From Bin76 sp965220995 (GTDB lineage Bacteria > Actinomycetota > Acidimicrobiia > Spongiisociales > ZC4RG35), in contig CBDCRL010000001.1 of assembly GCA_965220995.1 (NCBI GenBank), positions 300,372 to 364,371 on the forward strand: a stretch of DNA of 64,000 nucleotides, in the 5' to 3' direction. Position 1 is the first letter of the stretch. Each line of letters begins with the position of its first letter. Below the pieces are notes generated by a model. It searched no databases. It saw only the letters and a program-made list of their open reading frames with translations, and was not told the origin of the DNA. Shown here piece after piece: positions 35,692 through 45,603 of this stretch. A program made the translations under genes and the position numbers.

Positions 35692-35925
35692 GGGTATGCA
35701 GAGGTTGAATTCGTCGCAGCACCAACGCATGCTGGAAGGGTCAAACACCTCCCGGTCCGATCCGACGTCGCTCGGACCGCAGGTCATATTCTTCTCCCGA
35801 CCGGACGCCCGGGATCACCGATGGTCCGCGCTCGGGCTCTCGGACAGGTGGTGGCGGGGGAGGGACCCAGCGGCCAGAAACAGGTTCGCGCAGTTTTCGC
35901 GAAATAGCATCGTTTTTCACAGGTG
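35683..35925 (+). repeat. Dispersed TCGCGAAAA-ended element, copy F
   Basis: This fills the DUF2520-panC gap. It starts with TCGCGAAAAA (whose next TAG is the stop of the upstream gene) and ends TTTTCGCGA near 35900. The hairpin CGGTCCGA (35753-35760) pairs perfectly with TCGGACCG (35772-35779); relative to copies A and C the base pairs have changed on both sides. TTGA...TCAA pairing is retained near the head. The second hairpin is diverged. Confidence 0.75.
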
Positions 35926-35964
35926 CACGGCCCTGGCCGATGGTCGGCGGCCAACCAAATCCCA

Positions 35965-36873
35965 ATGAATGTAGCTACCAGCTTTGCCGAGGCCCGGTCG
36001 GCAGCGCAGGTCGCCCGGGCGGGGAAGGGAAGCATCGGGCTGGTGCCCACCATGGGGTTTCTTCATGAAGGTCACCTTGCTCTGCTGGCCCGGGCTCGCA
36101 GAGAATGCCGAACGGTGATCATGTCCCTGTACATCAATCCCCGCCAGTTCAACCGTTCCGCCGACTTTCAGTCGTATCCGGCCGACTTTGAACGTGATCG
36201 CCGACTCGCGGCCGAGGCCGGAGTGGATGTGTTGTTCGCTCCCTCCACCAAGGAGGTATACCCGCCGGGAGGCTCCATCTCCATCGAACCGGGAGCGGTG
36301 GCAGAATATATGGAGGGGACTCATCGGCCCGGTCATTTCCAGGGGGTGGCGCTAGTGGTGGCCAAACTGCTGGCCGGCCTGGGCGCCCACCGCGCCTATT
36401 TCGGACGAAAAGACGCCCAGCAACTGGCCGTGATCACCCGGATGGCCCGCGACCTGCACTTTCCCATAGAGATAGTGGGCTGCCCCACCATGCGTGAAAT
36501 GGATGGCCTGGCCCTTTCCAGCCGAAACGTTCTGATTCCCAACACCCATCGGAAGCGGGCTCTGTCCATTATCAATGGTTTGGAGAGGGCAGGTCGGGCG
36601 GTGGAGGATGGGGAGCGATCCGCCGATCGTCTCCGCCATCTGGTGATGGGATCGGAACGCCACCAACACCAAGTGAACTGGGAGTACGTCGAATTGGCCG
36701 ACCAGCAAGACTCCTCGCTGCTGGCAAGTCTCGACCGTCCCGCCTTTTTGGCAGTGGCCGCCACGGTGGCGGGCGTGAGGCTGATCGACAACCTGTTTTT
36801 TGACCGACACTCCGGCGGCTTCTCGGTGGACCGAGGGGTTCGCCTTCGGGCGCCTAGTCTTCTTTACCGGTGA
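35965..36873 (+). CDS. panC: Pantothenate synthetase
   Basis: 302 aa. PTMGFLHEGH (H34, H37), FGRKDAQQL and LSSRNV are the ATP- and pantoate-binding motifs. It joins pantoate to beta-alanine. ATG 35965 matches the family N-terminus although its ribosome-binding site is weak. coaX overlaps by 4 nt. panD, usually next, is absent here. Confidence 0.94.
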   Translation: MNVATSFAEARSAAQVARAGKGSIGLVPTMGFLHEGHLALLARARRECRTVIMSLYINPRQFNRSADFQSYPADFERDRRLAAEAGVDVLFAPSTKEVYPPGGSISIEPGAVAEYMEGTHRPGHFQGVALVVAKLLAGLGAHRAYFGRKDAQQLAVITRMARDLHFPIEIVGCPTMREMDGLALSSRNVLIPNTHRKRALSIINGLERAGRAVEDGERSADRLRHLVMGSERHQHQVNWEYVELADQQDSSLLASLDRPAFLAVAATVAGVRLIDNLFFDRHSGGFSVDRGVRLRAPSLLYR

Positions 36874-37637
36874 AAAACATGCTTTTGGCCGTTGACATCG
36901 GCAACACTCACACGGTCATCGGAGCCTATCGAGGCCGGACCCTGGAACACCGCTGGCGGATTTCCACCGATGTTTCCCGCACCACCGACGAATACCGCAT
37001 CCTCATTACGGGGCTTTTGTCCGAAATCCCCCTGCCCCTGCGGGGGGCGGCGCTTTCCAGCGTGGTACCCACCGCCATCTCGGCCATCCGGCCGGCCTTG
37101 GAGGGGTTGACGATGGGCAAAGTGACGGTGGTGGGTCCCGGAATTCGTACCGGAATCGAGATCCGGATTGACAATCCTCGCGAGGTGGGAGCCGATCGGG
37201 TAGTGAACGCCATCGGTGCGGTGGAGCGGTTCGGCGCCCCGGTCCTGGTGGTGGATTTTGGGACCGCCACCACGGTGGACGTGATCGACGCATCCGGCGC
37301 CTACTGCGGGGGGGCTATCGCTCCCGGGGTGCAGGTGGCGGGAGACGCCCTGGCCACCGCCGCCTCGGCGCTTCGCAGGGTGGAACTGGCCGCCCCTCCC
37401 CGAGCAGCGGGACGCAACACCACCGAAGCGGTGCAAAGTGGCCTGGTATTCGGCTGGGCGGGGCTGGTGGACGGGCTGGTCACTAGGATCCGCCACGAAC
37501 AAGGTCTGGGCGACCTTCCGGTGGTGGCGACGGGGGGATTGGCCTCGCTGATCGGACCGGTGTGCGAAACCATCACCCATATCGAAGACGACCTGACCCT
37601 GCGGGGTTTGCGGGCGGTGCTGGAACTAAACCTTTGA
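36870..37637 (+). CDS. coaX: Type III pantothenate kinase
   Basis: 255 aa, ASKHA fold. DIGNTHT (9-15) is the phosphate-1 motif, DFGTATTVD near 125 the second. It phosphorylates pantothenate in the first step of CoA synthesis. GTG 36870 overlaps the panC stop (GTGA); ATG 36879 is an alternative. Confidence 0.92.
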   Translation: MKNMLLAVDIGNTHTVIGAYRGRTLEHRWRISTDVSRTTDEYRILITGLLSEIPLPLRGAALSSVVPTAISAIRPALEGLTMGKVTVVGPGIRTGIEIRIDNPREVGADRVVNAIGAVERFGAPVLVVDFGTATTVDVIDASGAYCGGAIAPGVQVAGDALATAASALRRVELAAPPRAAGRNTTEAVQSGLVFGWAGLVDGLVTRIRHEQGLGDLPVVATGGLASLIGPVCETITHIEDDLTLRGLRAVLELNL

Positions 37638-37648
37638 CTGGTTTCCAG

Positions 37649-37677
37649 TTGACACCTGCGAGGAATTCGTTTACCAT
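37649..37677 (+). promoter_or_regulatory. Sigma-70-type promoter upstream of lysS
   Basis: TTGACA (37649-37654), a 17-bp spacer and TACCAT (37672-37677). It would give a leader of about 250 nt for lysS containing two GC hairpins. Confidence 0.55.
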
Positions 37678-37769
37678 TTCGTTTGGATACTGTCTACTAT
37701 TGTGCAAGCACCAACAACTTAGACCGCCCGCCGGCTTTCCCCGTCCCCTCCCGGAAGGCTGGCGGGATA

Positions 37770-37849
37770 GCCTGCCCGCCCTCCACCCCTCCCGGGGCGG
37801 CAGGCATATACACCGGCCCGCCCTCCCTCCCCTCCCGGGGGCGGGTCGG
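37770..37849 (+). promoter_or_regulatory. Two GC-rich hairpins in the lysS leader
   Basis: Hairpin 1: GCCTGCCCGCC (37770-37780) with GGCGGCAGGC (37796-37805), one bulged base. Hairpin 2: CCGGCCCGCC (37813-37822) with GGCGGGTCGG (37840-37849), with one G-U pair. The loops share a C/T-rich CTCCCGGGG-like sequence, suggesting duplication. Possible attenuator; no T-box features seen. Confidence 0.4.
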
Positions 37850-37931
37850 TACCTTTAAGGGTCAAATGGCGTAAGGGCCAAATGGCGAATCTTGCCCGCA
37901 TGGTCGCGGCTCTGTTAGGTTGACGTTTGGA

Positions 37932-39530
37932 ATGGATGAACAGAGATCAGGCCAACCCGACCACGAATCGGCCGGACTGTGGGAAAAGGTGGTGCAAGAC
38001 CGCCTGCAAACCCTGGAGGAACTGACCTCCCTGGGCATCGAGCCTTGGCCGGTCCGGTTCGATCGGACCCACACCACTTCGGAAATCAGGGACCGTTTCG
38101 GGAATCTGGGGGCCGACACCCGCACCGAGCAAATGGTGGCGGTGGCGGGCCGGGTAAGGCTGATCCGCGATTTCGGGCGGCTTATGTTCATCACCTTCGC
38201 CGATGGTGTCGGGGAACTGCAACTATTTGTCTCCACCTCCGGCCTGCAGCCCCGGGCCCGGCAGACGATTTCCCGATTGGACCTGGGTGATTGGGTGGGA
38301 GCGGAGGGAAAGGTGATCACTACCCGCCGGGGAGAACTATCGGTGGATGTCGAAGGGATTGAACTGCTGGCCAAGTGCCTGGCGCCCCTGCCCGACAAGT
38401 GGAAGGGTCTTCGGGATGTGGAGCAGCGCTCCCGGCATCGCCATCTGGATCTGATGGTAAATTCTGCGAGCCGCAGAACCTTTGAGGTCCGCTCCGAAGT
38501 GGTGGCAGAACTCCGTCGGCAATTCCACCGGCGGGGTTTTATGGAGGTTGACACCCCCATCCTCTCCACCCGGGCGGCCGGCGCCGCCGCTCGCCCGTTC
38601 CTGACCCATCACAACGCCTTGGATATCGGGCTTTACATGCGGATCGCCACCGAATTGCACCTGAAGCGATTGATCATCGGCGGGTTCGAGCGAGTGTTCG
38701 AGATCGGCCGGATTTTTCGCAACGAGGGGGTGGACGCCTCCCACAACCCCGAATTCACCACCCTTGAGTCCTATCAGGCGTTTGGCGATTACCAAGACGT
38801 GATGACCCTCACCGAGGAGGTGATCCCCCAAGTGGCCATGCGGGCAATCGGAACCACCACGGTGGGTGGGGAAACCGATGGGGATCGTCCCATGGTGGAT
38901 ACTCCCATATCTTTGGAGCCTCCCTTTCGGAGAGTCGGCATGCTGGAACTGGTGAGCGAGGTGGTGGGAGAGCCGGTGGACCTGGACACCCCCACAGAAA
39001 GGCTCCGGGAAATAGCGGAACGGCGGGGGCTTCCAGTCCCGGCGGCATGGACCCCCGGCCGGGTGATCTACGAGTTGTTCGACCGGCTGGCGGCCCCCCG
39101 CCTGCGGGAACCCACCTTTGTGCTGGATTACCCCTTGGAGGTCTCCCCCCTGGCTCGGCGACACCGCCTTGATCCCCGGCTAACCGAGCGTTTTGAGCTT
39201 TTCATCGCCGGTGTGGAGTTCGCCAACGCCTTCTCGGAGCTGAATGATCCGGCCGACCAGCTGTCCCGGTTTGAGGAACAGGCTCATCTCCTGGGCGCCG
39301 ACGACCCCGAACTCCATCCGGTGGACGAGGAGTTCGTGCTGGCCCTGGCCTATGGCATGCCTCCCACCGGTGGGCTGGGGCTGGGAGTCGACCGCCTGGT
39401 GATGCTTCTGACCAACCGCATGCACATCCGTGACGTGATCCTGTTTCCCACCCTGCGGCCTACCGAAAGTCCCCTCTGGCAGACCTACCGGCGGCTTCTT
39501 CTACGTCGCTCCGCCAACCTCACCCGGTAA
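37932..39530 (+). CDS. lysS: Lysine-tRNA ligase, class II
   Basis: 532 aa. N-terminal OB-fold anticodon domain, then the class II core with motif 2 (FEIGRIFRNEG) and motif 3 (GLGLGVDRLVM). It charges tRNA-Lys. ATG 37932 is preferred over TTG 37920. The 3' end overlaps the convergent nicotinamidase gene by 11 nt. Confidence 0.95.
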   Translation: MDEQRSGQPDHESAGLWEKVVQDRLQTLEELTSLGIEPWPVRFDRTHTTSEIRDRFGNLGADTRTEQMVAVAGRVRLIRDFGRLMFITFADGVGELQLFVSTSGLQPRARQTISRLDLGDWVGAEGKVITTRRGELSVDVEGIELLAKCLAPLPDKWKGLRDVEQRSRHRHLDLMVNSASRRTFEVRSEVVAELRRQFHRRGFMEVDTPILSTRAAGAAARPFLTHHNALDIGLYMRIATELHLKRLIIGGFERVFEIGRIFRNEGVDASHNPEFTTLESYQAFGDYQDVMTLTEEVIPQVAMRAIGTTTVGGETDGDRPMVDTPISLEPPFRRVGMLELVSEVVGEPVDLDTPTERLREIAERRGLPVPAAWTPGRVIYELFDRLAAPRLREPTFVLDYPLEVSPLARRHRLDPRLTERFELFIAGVEFANAFSELNDPADQLSRFEEQAHLLGADDPELHPVDEEFVLALAYGMPPTGGLGLGVDRLVMLLTNRMHIRDVILFPTLRPTESPLWQTYRRLLLRRSANLTR

Positions 39531-40107
39531 CCGCCACACCTGCCTCCCGAAGCGCCACCACCGCCCGATTGCCGTCCTCTTCTTGCAGGTTCACCGCGGC
39601 GGTGGCGCCGAGAGGCACCTCCACCTCATATCCGAGCCTCGCCGCGTCCAGCGCCGTGTCCTTGACGCAATAATCCAAAGCCAAGCCCACCACAATCACC
39701 TTGGTGATTCCCTCCCCGCGCAGCAGTGAGTCCAATTCGGTGGGCCGGTCGCGGTCCTCCACCAGGTCGCGCATGGTGAATCCCGAATAGCCGTCCTCCC
39801 CGGCGCCTCCCTTTTTCACCGACACCCCCGCCACCCGCAAATCCGGATGAAAGGCGGCGCCGAAAGACTCACCCACACAGTGCACCGGCCAAATGCCTCC
39901 ATCCTTGGCAAAATGCGGCGTGGTCTCCGGGTGCCAATCCTGGGTGTAGAAGATCGGCCATCCCCGATTCACGGCCTCCTCCACCAGTCGGTTCACCTCA
40001 GCCACCACCGAAGCGGCGCCTTGCACATAAAGGGAGCCACCGGGATCGGCAAAGTCGTTTTGCACATCCACCACCACCAGGGCGGTTTTACAAGTTTGGC
40101 CGGTCAT
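39520..40107 (-). CDS. pncA: Nicotinamidase (isochorismatase family)
   Basis: 195 aa. Catalytic triad candidates are the Asp in VVVDVQNDF (D14), the Lys in VKKGG and the Cys in LALDYCVKDTA. The metal-binding DxHxxxxxH-like segment is TQDWHPETTPHFA. It converts nicotinamide to nicotinate for NAD salvage. ATG 40107 has GGAGA 7 nt upstream and overlaps the stop of the truncated ATPase gene by 4 nt. Confidence 0.9.
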   Translation of the reverse strand: MTGQTCKTALVVVDVQNDFADPGGSLYVQGAASVVAEVNRLVEEAVNRGWPIFYTQDWHPETTPHFAKDGGIWPVHCVGESFGAAFHPDLRVAGVSVKKGGAGEDGYSGFTMRDLVEDRDRPTELDSLLRGEGITKVIVVGLALDYCVKDTALDAARLGYEVEVPLGATAAVNLQEEDGNRAVVALREAGVAVTG

Positions 40108-40466
40108 GCTGGTTTCTCTCCGAATAGTCGCCGCAGCCATGCCACGAATCTCTGGCATAGTTTCGAATCGACATCCAAATCTCTGGCCGTTATCGCTTGG
40201 CCCATTTGCCGTGGCTTCTCCCTGGTGGCGAGCCAGGCGTGGACTTCAGCCCTGCGGCGCGTCTTCCGCCCCTCTAGGAGACTGGACAGAGTCCGGAAGT
40301 GACCCCGGGAGGCGTAAACGCGTACGGCATCCAAGACCGTGGTCTTGCCTACGGAATTCCTGCCTGCGATCAGGGTCACGCGCCCCAAGCGCGGAATGGA
40401 GAGCTTGTCGATTCCGCGAAACCCCTCTACGTGAAGATCAGGAAGGTGTAGACCTGCGTTGGCCAT
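40104..40466 (-). pseudogene. Truncated AAA/OLD-type ATPase, N-terminal fragment
   Basis: 120 aa. LHVEGFRGIDKLSIPRLGRVTLIAGRNSVGKTTVLDAV is the N-terminal P-loop of an AAA_15/OLD-type ATPase. Such proteins are usually 350-600 aa; Walker B and the signature motifs are absent, and the frame ends by an ATGA overlap into pncA. Probably a relic whose tail was lost. It may still be translated because of the overlap. Confidence 0.65.
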
Positions 40467-40637
40467 TGATTCTCCCCTGCACTCTGCCGGTTGCCACCAG
40501 TCAAGAATAACGGCCCGGGCATTCCCCGAAGTGGCGGCTAGGCGGGCTGAACGAGGGTGACTATCGCGAATGGAGACGAGGGTCCGCGAAGGTGGTAATA
40601 CCCTGGCTCGAAACCCGCCTTCCCGCCGATCTTTGGA

Positions 40638-41723
<1,086 letters not shown>

Positions 41724-41771
41724 TTTCCCACCTCGGCGCTTTTCATCCGCTAACAGTTTGCCGCCTCGATA

Positions 41772-41783
41772 TTGATTAGTCAA
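41772..41783. promoter_or_regulatory. Inverted repeat between ino1 and the LysR gene
   Basis: TTGA-ttag-TCAA in an AT-rich divergent intergenic region. A candidate binding site for the LysR-type regulator or a promoter-proximal operator of ino1. Confidence 0.35.
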
Positions 41784-41804
41784 ATAGATAGCTGTATCCT
41801 TATT

Positions 41805-41821
41805 CATAAAGATTATTTATG
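41805..41821. promoter_or_regulatory. Palindrome overlapping the LysR start codon
   Basis: CATAAA-gatta-TTTATG, with 6-bp perfect arms, of which the last ATG is the start codon itself. Its position suits autorepression. Confidence 0.4.
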
Positions 41822-42652
41822 GATATACCTTCGCTCAACTTCCGAAGCCTCCGCTGCCTGCTGGAAGTGGAACAGCACGGTTCTTTCACGGAGGCGGCCT
41901 GGCAGATGGGCATCAGCCAACCCGCCCTGTCGCACTCTCTGGCGGAACTTTCCCGCCGGTTGGGAGCGCCCTTGTTTCGCAAAGAAGGCCGCGGTCGAGC
42001 CCTGACCGAGGCCGGGCAGCGCGCCGCCCGCTATGCCGACCAGGTTCTCGGACAAACGGTGGAACTTCTCCGATGGCTGGAGAGTTGGGAGAAGGGAGAA
42101 GTGGGCACCCTGCGGGTGGGCATGATCGATACCGCCGGTCTTTACACCCTGCCTGCCGGACTGTCCCGCCTGCGGGAAGAACATTCCGCCATCGACCTGC
42201 AACTGCTGGTGGACGACTCCGAGGCGCTCTTGGCCATGCTCGACAGCTACCGGATCGACCTGGCGTTTGTGGTGGGTCCGGCCGGTGGCCGGTACAAGTC
42301 CAGCCCGATCACCTCCGAACCCATGCACATCTACTCCCCCGTTGATCATCCCACACCCTCGGGCTGGGCTCTCTATCCGTCGGGGTCACGGACGCGGCTC
42401 TTGGTGGACCAGGGCCTGGCCCAATTGGGCATCCGACCCCAGGTGGCCCTCGAGTCCACCAATCCCACCGTGCTGCGACAAATGGCGGTGCTGGGTTACG
42501 CCCAAACCGTCCTGCCCAAGCAGGTGGCCGCATCGGGTGAGGGAACTCTGGCGGAAGGGCCCCTGGTGGCGCTCCGAAGAATCGAGGGAGCATGGAGGGG
42601 GGACACGGATCTCGACCAGCGGGCACAAAAACTGATGACCCTGGTGATCTGA
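41819..42652 (+). CDS. LysR family transcriptional regulator
   Basis: 277 aa. N-terminal HTH (residues about 5-63: LRCLLEVEQHGSFTEAA, ISQPALSHSLAELSRRLG) and a C-terminal substrate-binding-like domain. It is convergent with the aldolase/lactonase operon and divergent from ino1, so either may be its target. The effector is unknown. Confidence 0.9.
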   Translation: MDIPSLNFRSLRCLLEVEQHGSFTEAAWQMGISQPALSHSLAELSRRLGAPLFRKEGRGRALTEAGQRAARYADQVLGQTVELLRWLESWEKGEVGTLRVGMIDTAGLYTLPAGLSRLREEHSAIDLQLLVDDSEALLAMLDSYRIDLAFVVGPAGGRYKSSPITSEPMHIYSPVDHPTPSGWALYPSGSRTRLLVDQGLAQLGIRPQVALESTNPTVLRQMAVLGYAQTVLPKQVAASGEGTLAEGPLVALRRIEGAWRGDTDLDQRAQKLMTLVI

Positions 42653-42727
42653 CCGAAGCAAAGGGCTGAACCCGCCGCGCTGCCGACATCGGCGAGCCCC
42701 GACTGCTCGTTTGGTGACCGGCCTATG

Positions 42728-43492
42728 TCACATCCGGCGAACGCTGCGGAGGTACTCGTCCATCCCCGCTTTCAGAAAACCCTCCATTCCGGTGGTGATG
42801 TACCGCACGCCCTTGCTGATCCACTCCTCGGCGGTGTCAAGGGATGGCGCGAACAGTCCCAGGGTCTTGTCGGAGTCAGCCACCACCGACGCCACCCTGT
42901 CCATGGCATCCAGCAACCGGGGGTGGTCCTTCTGCCCCACCAGGCCCATCGATTGGGAGAGGTCGGTGGGTCCCAGAAACAACACATCGAGACCGTCGAT
43001 CCTCACGTATTCCTCGATTGCCTCCACCGCTTGCAGAGTTTCGATATGAATCACCGACAGGGTCTCCCGGTTGGCCAACTCCACGGCCTCGCTCAACGGG
43101 ATGTTCAGAGCGTATTCCCCGCTTCGGTTGCCGGCCAACCCCCGCACACCCCGGGGATGGTATTTGATCCACTGCACCGCCCGGTTGGCGTCGGAAGCGG
43201 TGTTGACCCACGGCACGTGCAGGCCGTGAACTCCGGCGTCGAGAAACCGCAGGATGGGATGGGAGAGATTGGTGGGCACTCGAGCCATGGGGGTCACTCC
43301 GTGAAGTTCGACCGCCCGGGAAAGGTCGGACACGTCCCGGGAGGTCACCGAGCCGTGCTCGCCGTCGAACACCAGAAAATCCCAGCCCAACAGCGCCAGG
43401 TATTCGGCCAGATCAGAAGTGGCGTGCCGCAGGAAACACCCCACCACCCGCTCGCCCGCGGCGAGTTTGGCCTTGGTGAGGTTGTGGATCAT
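42728..43492 (-). CDS. HpcH/HpaI family aldolase
   Basis: 254 aa. Class II pyruvate-type aldolase with FLVFDGEHG, a metal-binding Glu/Asp and LFLGPTDLSQSMG. It would cleave or form 2-keto acids such as 2-keto-3-deoxy sugar acids. ATG 43492 overlaps the stop of the SMP-30 gene (ATGA). The pairing with a sugar lactonase suggests a sugar-acid degradation operon (inference). Confidence 0.88.
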   Translation of the reverse strand: MIHNLTKAKLAAGERVVGCFLRHATSDLAEYLALLGWDFLVFDGEHGSVTSRDVSDLSRAVELHGVTPMARVPTNLSHPILRFLDAGVHGLHVPWVNTASDANRAVQWIKYHPRGVRGLAGNRSGEYALNIPLSEAVELANRETLSVIHIETLQAVEAIEEYVRIDGLDVLFLGPTDLSQSMGLVGQKDHPRLLDAMDRVASVVADSDKTLGLFAPSLDTAEEWISKGVRYITTGMEGFLKAGMDEYLRSVRRM

Positions 43493-44382
43493 CCGCCGAA
43501 GATGGGCTCGGGCAACCCGCGACAACCCGGATCGAACGCAAACAACCCGCCGTCCAGACCCGGCCGGGCATCTTCTCCGGACACGGCCCCGGCGCCCAGA
43601 CATGTCACGAACATGGTGTCGAGACCGGCGCCCCCGAACGCCGGCATGGTGGGAACCGTCACCGGGAACGGGATCAGGCGATCGACCCTGCCCCGCGGAT
43701 CGAGGCGGGCAATCCGGCCTCCCCGCACCAGAGCCACCCAATAGCATCCCGTTTCGTCCACCGTCGCCCCGTCGGGACGCCCCGCCACGTCGAAGAACTC
43801 CGCAAACACTCTCCGGTTGGTGGGCACCCCGTCGTCGGGGTCATAGTCATAGGCCCACACCGTCTCGGCCCAGGTGTCGGCGTGATACATGGTGCGGCCG
43901 TCGGGAGAGAACGCCAGTCCGTTGGAAACCCCCAAGCCATCCATGAAAGTGGTGACCCGAAGGTCCGCATCCAGCCGGTGGAGCCTCCCCGCCGCGATTT
44001 TGTCGGAGGTGGGGTCGTGCATGCTGCCCGCCCAAAAGCGGCCCCGGCGATCGCAGCGAGAGTCATTGAGACGGTTGCGGGGCAGATCGGGCTCAGGGTC
44101 CGGGGCCAACCGGGTGAGTTGCCCGTCGTCGGGGTCGAAGGCATGAAAGCCCTTGTCGGTGGCCACCACCAGCCCGCCTCCTTTTCGCACCGCCAGGGCG
44201 GCAGGCTTTCTGGAAACGGCGGTGGAGGAGTCCGAATCCGTGGCGGGGTCGTAGCGATGGATGGCCTTGCCGTTTATGTCCACCCACCACAGCACCTGCC
44301 GATCCACATCCCAAACCGGACTCTCTCCCAACTGGGCGTCGGCCGGCGCCACACAGTCGATCGCAAGAGTTCCACTCATCAA
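43489..44382 (-). CDS. SMP-30/gluconolactonase/LRE family protein
   Basis: 297 aa, six-bladed beta-propeller. Typical residues are LGESPVWD near the N-terminus (metal Glu), NRLNDSRCDRRGRFWAGSM and VSNGLAFSPDGRTMYHAD (metal Asn/Asp). It hydrolyses sugar lactones. It is followed by the aldolase with a 4-nt overlap, consistent with consecutive steps. Confidence 0.88.
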   Translation of the reverse strand: MMSGTLAIDCVAPADAQLGESPVWDVDRQVLWWVDINGKAIHRYDPATDSDSSTAVSRKPAALAVRKGGGLVVATDKGFHAFDPDDGQLTRLAPDPEPDLPRNRLNDSRCDRRGRFWAGSMHDPTSDKIAAGRLHRLDADLRVTTFMDGLGVSNGLAFSPDGRTMYHADTWAETVWAYDYDPDDGVPTNRRVFAEFFDVAGRPDGATVDETGCYWVALVRGGRIARLDPRGRVDRLIPFPVTVPTMPAFGGAGLDTMFVTCLGAGAVSGEDARPGLDGGLFAFDPGCRGLPEPIFGG

Positions 44383-44479
44383 ATCGTCATGCTACCTTGC
44401 TCCGGTCGAACCCGGAGAACCTCACCGGATCCGACCGGCTTTCAGCGTTATACGGTTCACCCAGGCCCGACCGAGCCCG

Positions 44480-44805
44480 CCTTAGGGGATAGCGGGTGGG
44501 GCCAAGCAGCAAAGACAACTTGTGAAATCAGACACTATTTCGCGAAACCGGCCCCGAAATTTCTGTCCCGCGGGACCCACCCCCGCCACCACCTTTCCTG
44601 GGTTCGGGACGCGAATCCATCACGCAGTGCGCGGATTTCGCTATCCCGACAATATGGTCCCTGCGGCCGGTCTGGACGACGTCGGAACAGACCGGGAGGT
44701 GCTTGACACCTATCACTATGTGTCACCACGGAGACAAAGTCAAGCCATCGGCCATCCTGTTTTTCGCGACCCTCCCCAATCACCCGGCATCGCGCAGGCT
44801 CTTAT
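44480..44805 (-). repeat. Dispersed TCGCGAAAA-ended element, copy C (full length)
   Basis: Reverse-oriented and collinear with copies A and B over its full length. Both hairpins are present: CCGGTCTG (44667-44674) pairs perfectly with CAGACCGG (44688-44695). The head overlaps the stop codon of the TIGR03084 gene by a few bases. Long open frames through it are not genes. Confidence 0.85.
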
Positions 44806-45590
44806 CCCTCCTGCGCCGTGGATGGCCGACCGGGACCGGGAGGGCCGGCATAGGCTTGTGCGATCCGCATCCAATCGGCGGCCATTTCGCCTTCCACCAC
44901 CAGACGGGTGTCATCGATATGCCGGCGTTGGGTCACCACCAAACAAAAGTCCCGAAGCGGCCCGGTCACACAGTCGGAACTGTGATCGTTCCAAACGAAG
45001 GTACGGCCCGACGACCCTCGCAGAGCCACCCGCACCCGCTCCGACGGGACCCGAAGACCCCGGTTGCGGAAGCTCCATGAGAAAGTCTTGATCCCCAATT
45101 CCGCCACGTGGCGGATCCGGTCGGACACCGGGTATGGCACACCCAACGCGTCCGCCACGTCCTGGCCGTGCGCCCATGCCTCCATCAGGCGGGCCTGAGC
45201 CGAAGAGTGCGCCTTCATGGGAGGGCCGTACCAGGGGACCTGTCGGTCGGGTTCCACCCCCCGCATGGCGGTTTGGAGTCCGGCCCGCGCTCTCCTCCAC
45301 CACGCCAACAGTTCCGCCGGTGGCATCGCCCGGCCCGAGGCCATGATCTGGTCCTCCAAGCCCCACGGGTCTTCGGAGGCCATCAGAGCGGCCACCTCCG
45401 CCGCGAAACCGTCAGGGTCGCTCACCGCCTGCGCGGCCCGATCGTCGAAATAGGCCAGGTGGCTGATCTGATCGGCGATGTTCCAACCCACAGAAGGGGT
45501 GGGGATCAACCAGCCTTTTTTGTCCAGTCCGGACACCAGGCCATCCAAAGCCTCCTGTTCGGCGGCCAAGTCCATCAGTACCTGCTTCAT
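44802..45590 (-). CDS. TIGR03084 family protein (mycothiol-dependent DinB-like)
   Basis: 262 aa. N-terminal four-helix DinB/maleylpyruvate-isomerase fold (PTPSVGWNIADQISHLAYFDDRAA), a His-rich site with EAWAHGQDVADALG, and a C-terminal wHTH-like domain. These proteins are typical of mycothiol-using actinobacteria; the exact reaction is unknown. ATG 45590 has GGAGGAG 7 nt upstream. It lies 13 nt after the dehydrogenase gene. Confidence 0.85.
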   Translation of the reverse strand: MKQVLMDLAAEQEALDGLVSGLDKKGWLIPTPSVGWNIADQISHLAYFDDRAAQAVSDPDGFAAEVAALMASEDPWGLEDQIMASGRAMPPAELLAWWRRARAGLQTAMRGVEPDRQVPWYGPPMKAHSSAQARLMEAWAHGQDVADALGVPYPVSDRIRHVAELGIKTFSWSFRNRGLRVPSERVRVALRGSSGRTFVWNDHSSDCVTGPLRDFCLVVTQRRHIDDTRLVVEGEMAADWMRIAQAYAGPPGPGRPSTAQEG

Positions 45591-45603
45591 AAAGAAACTC
45601 CTC

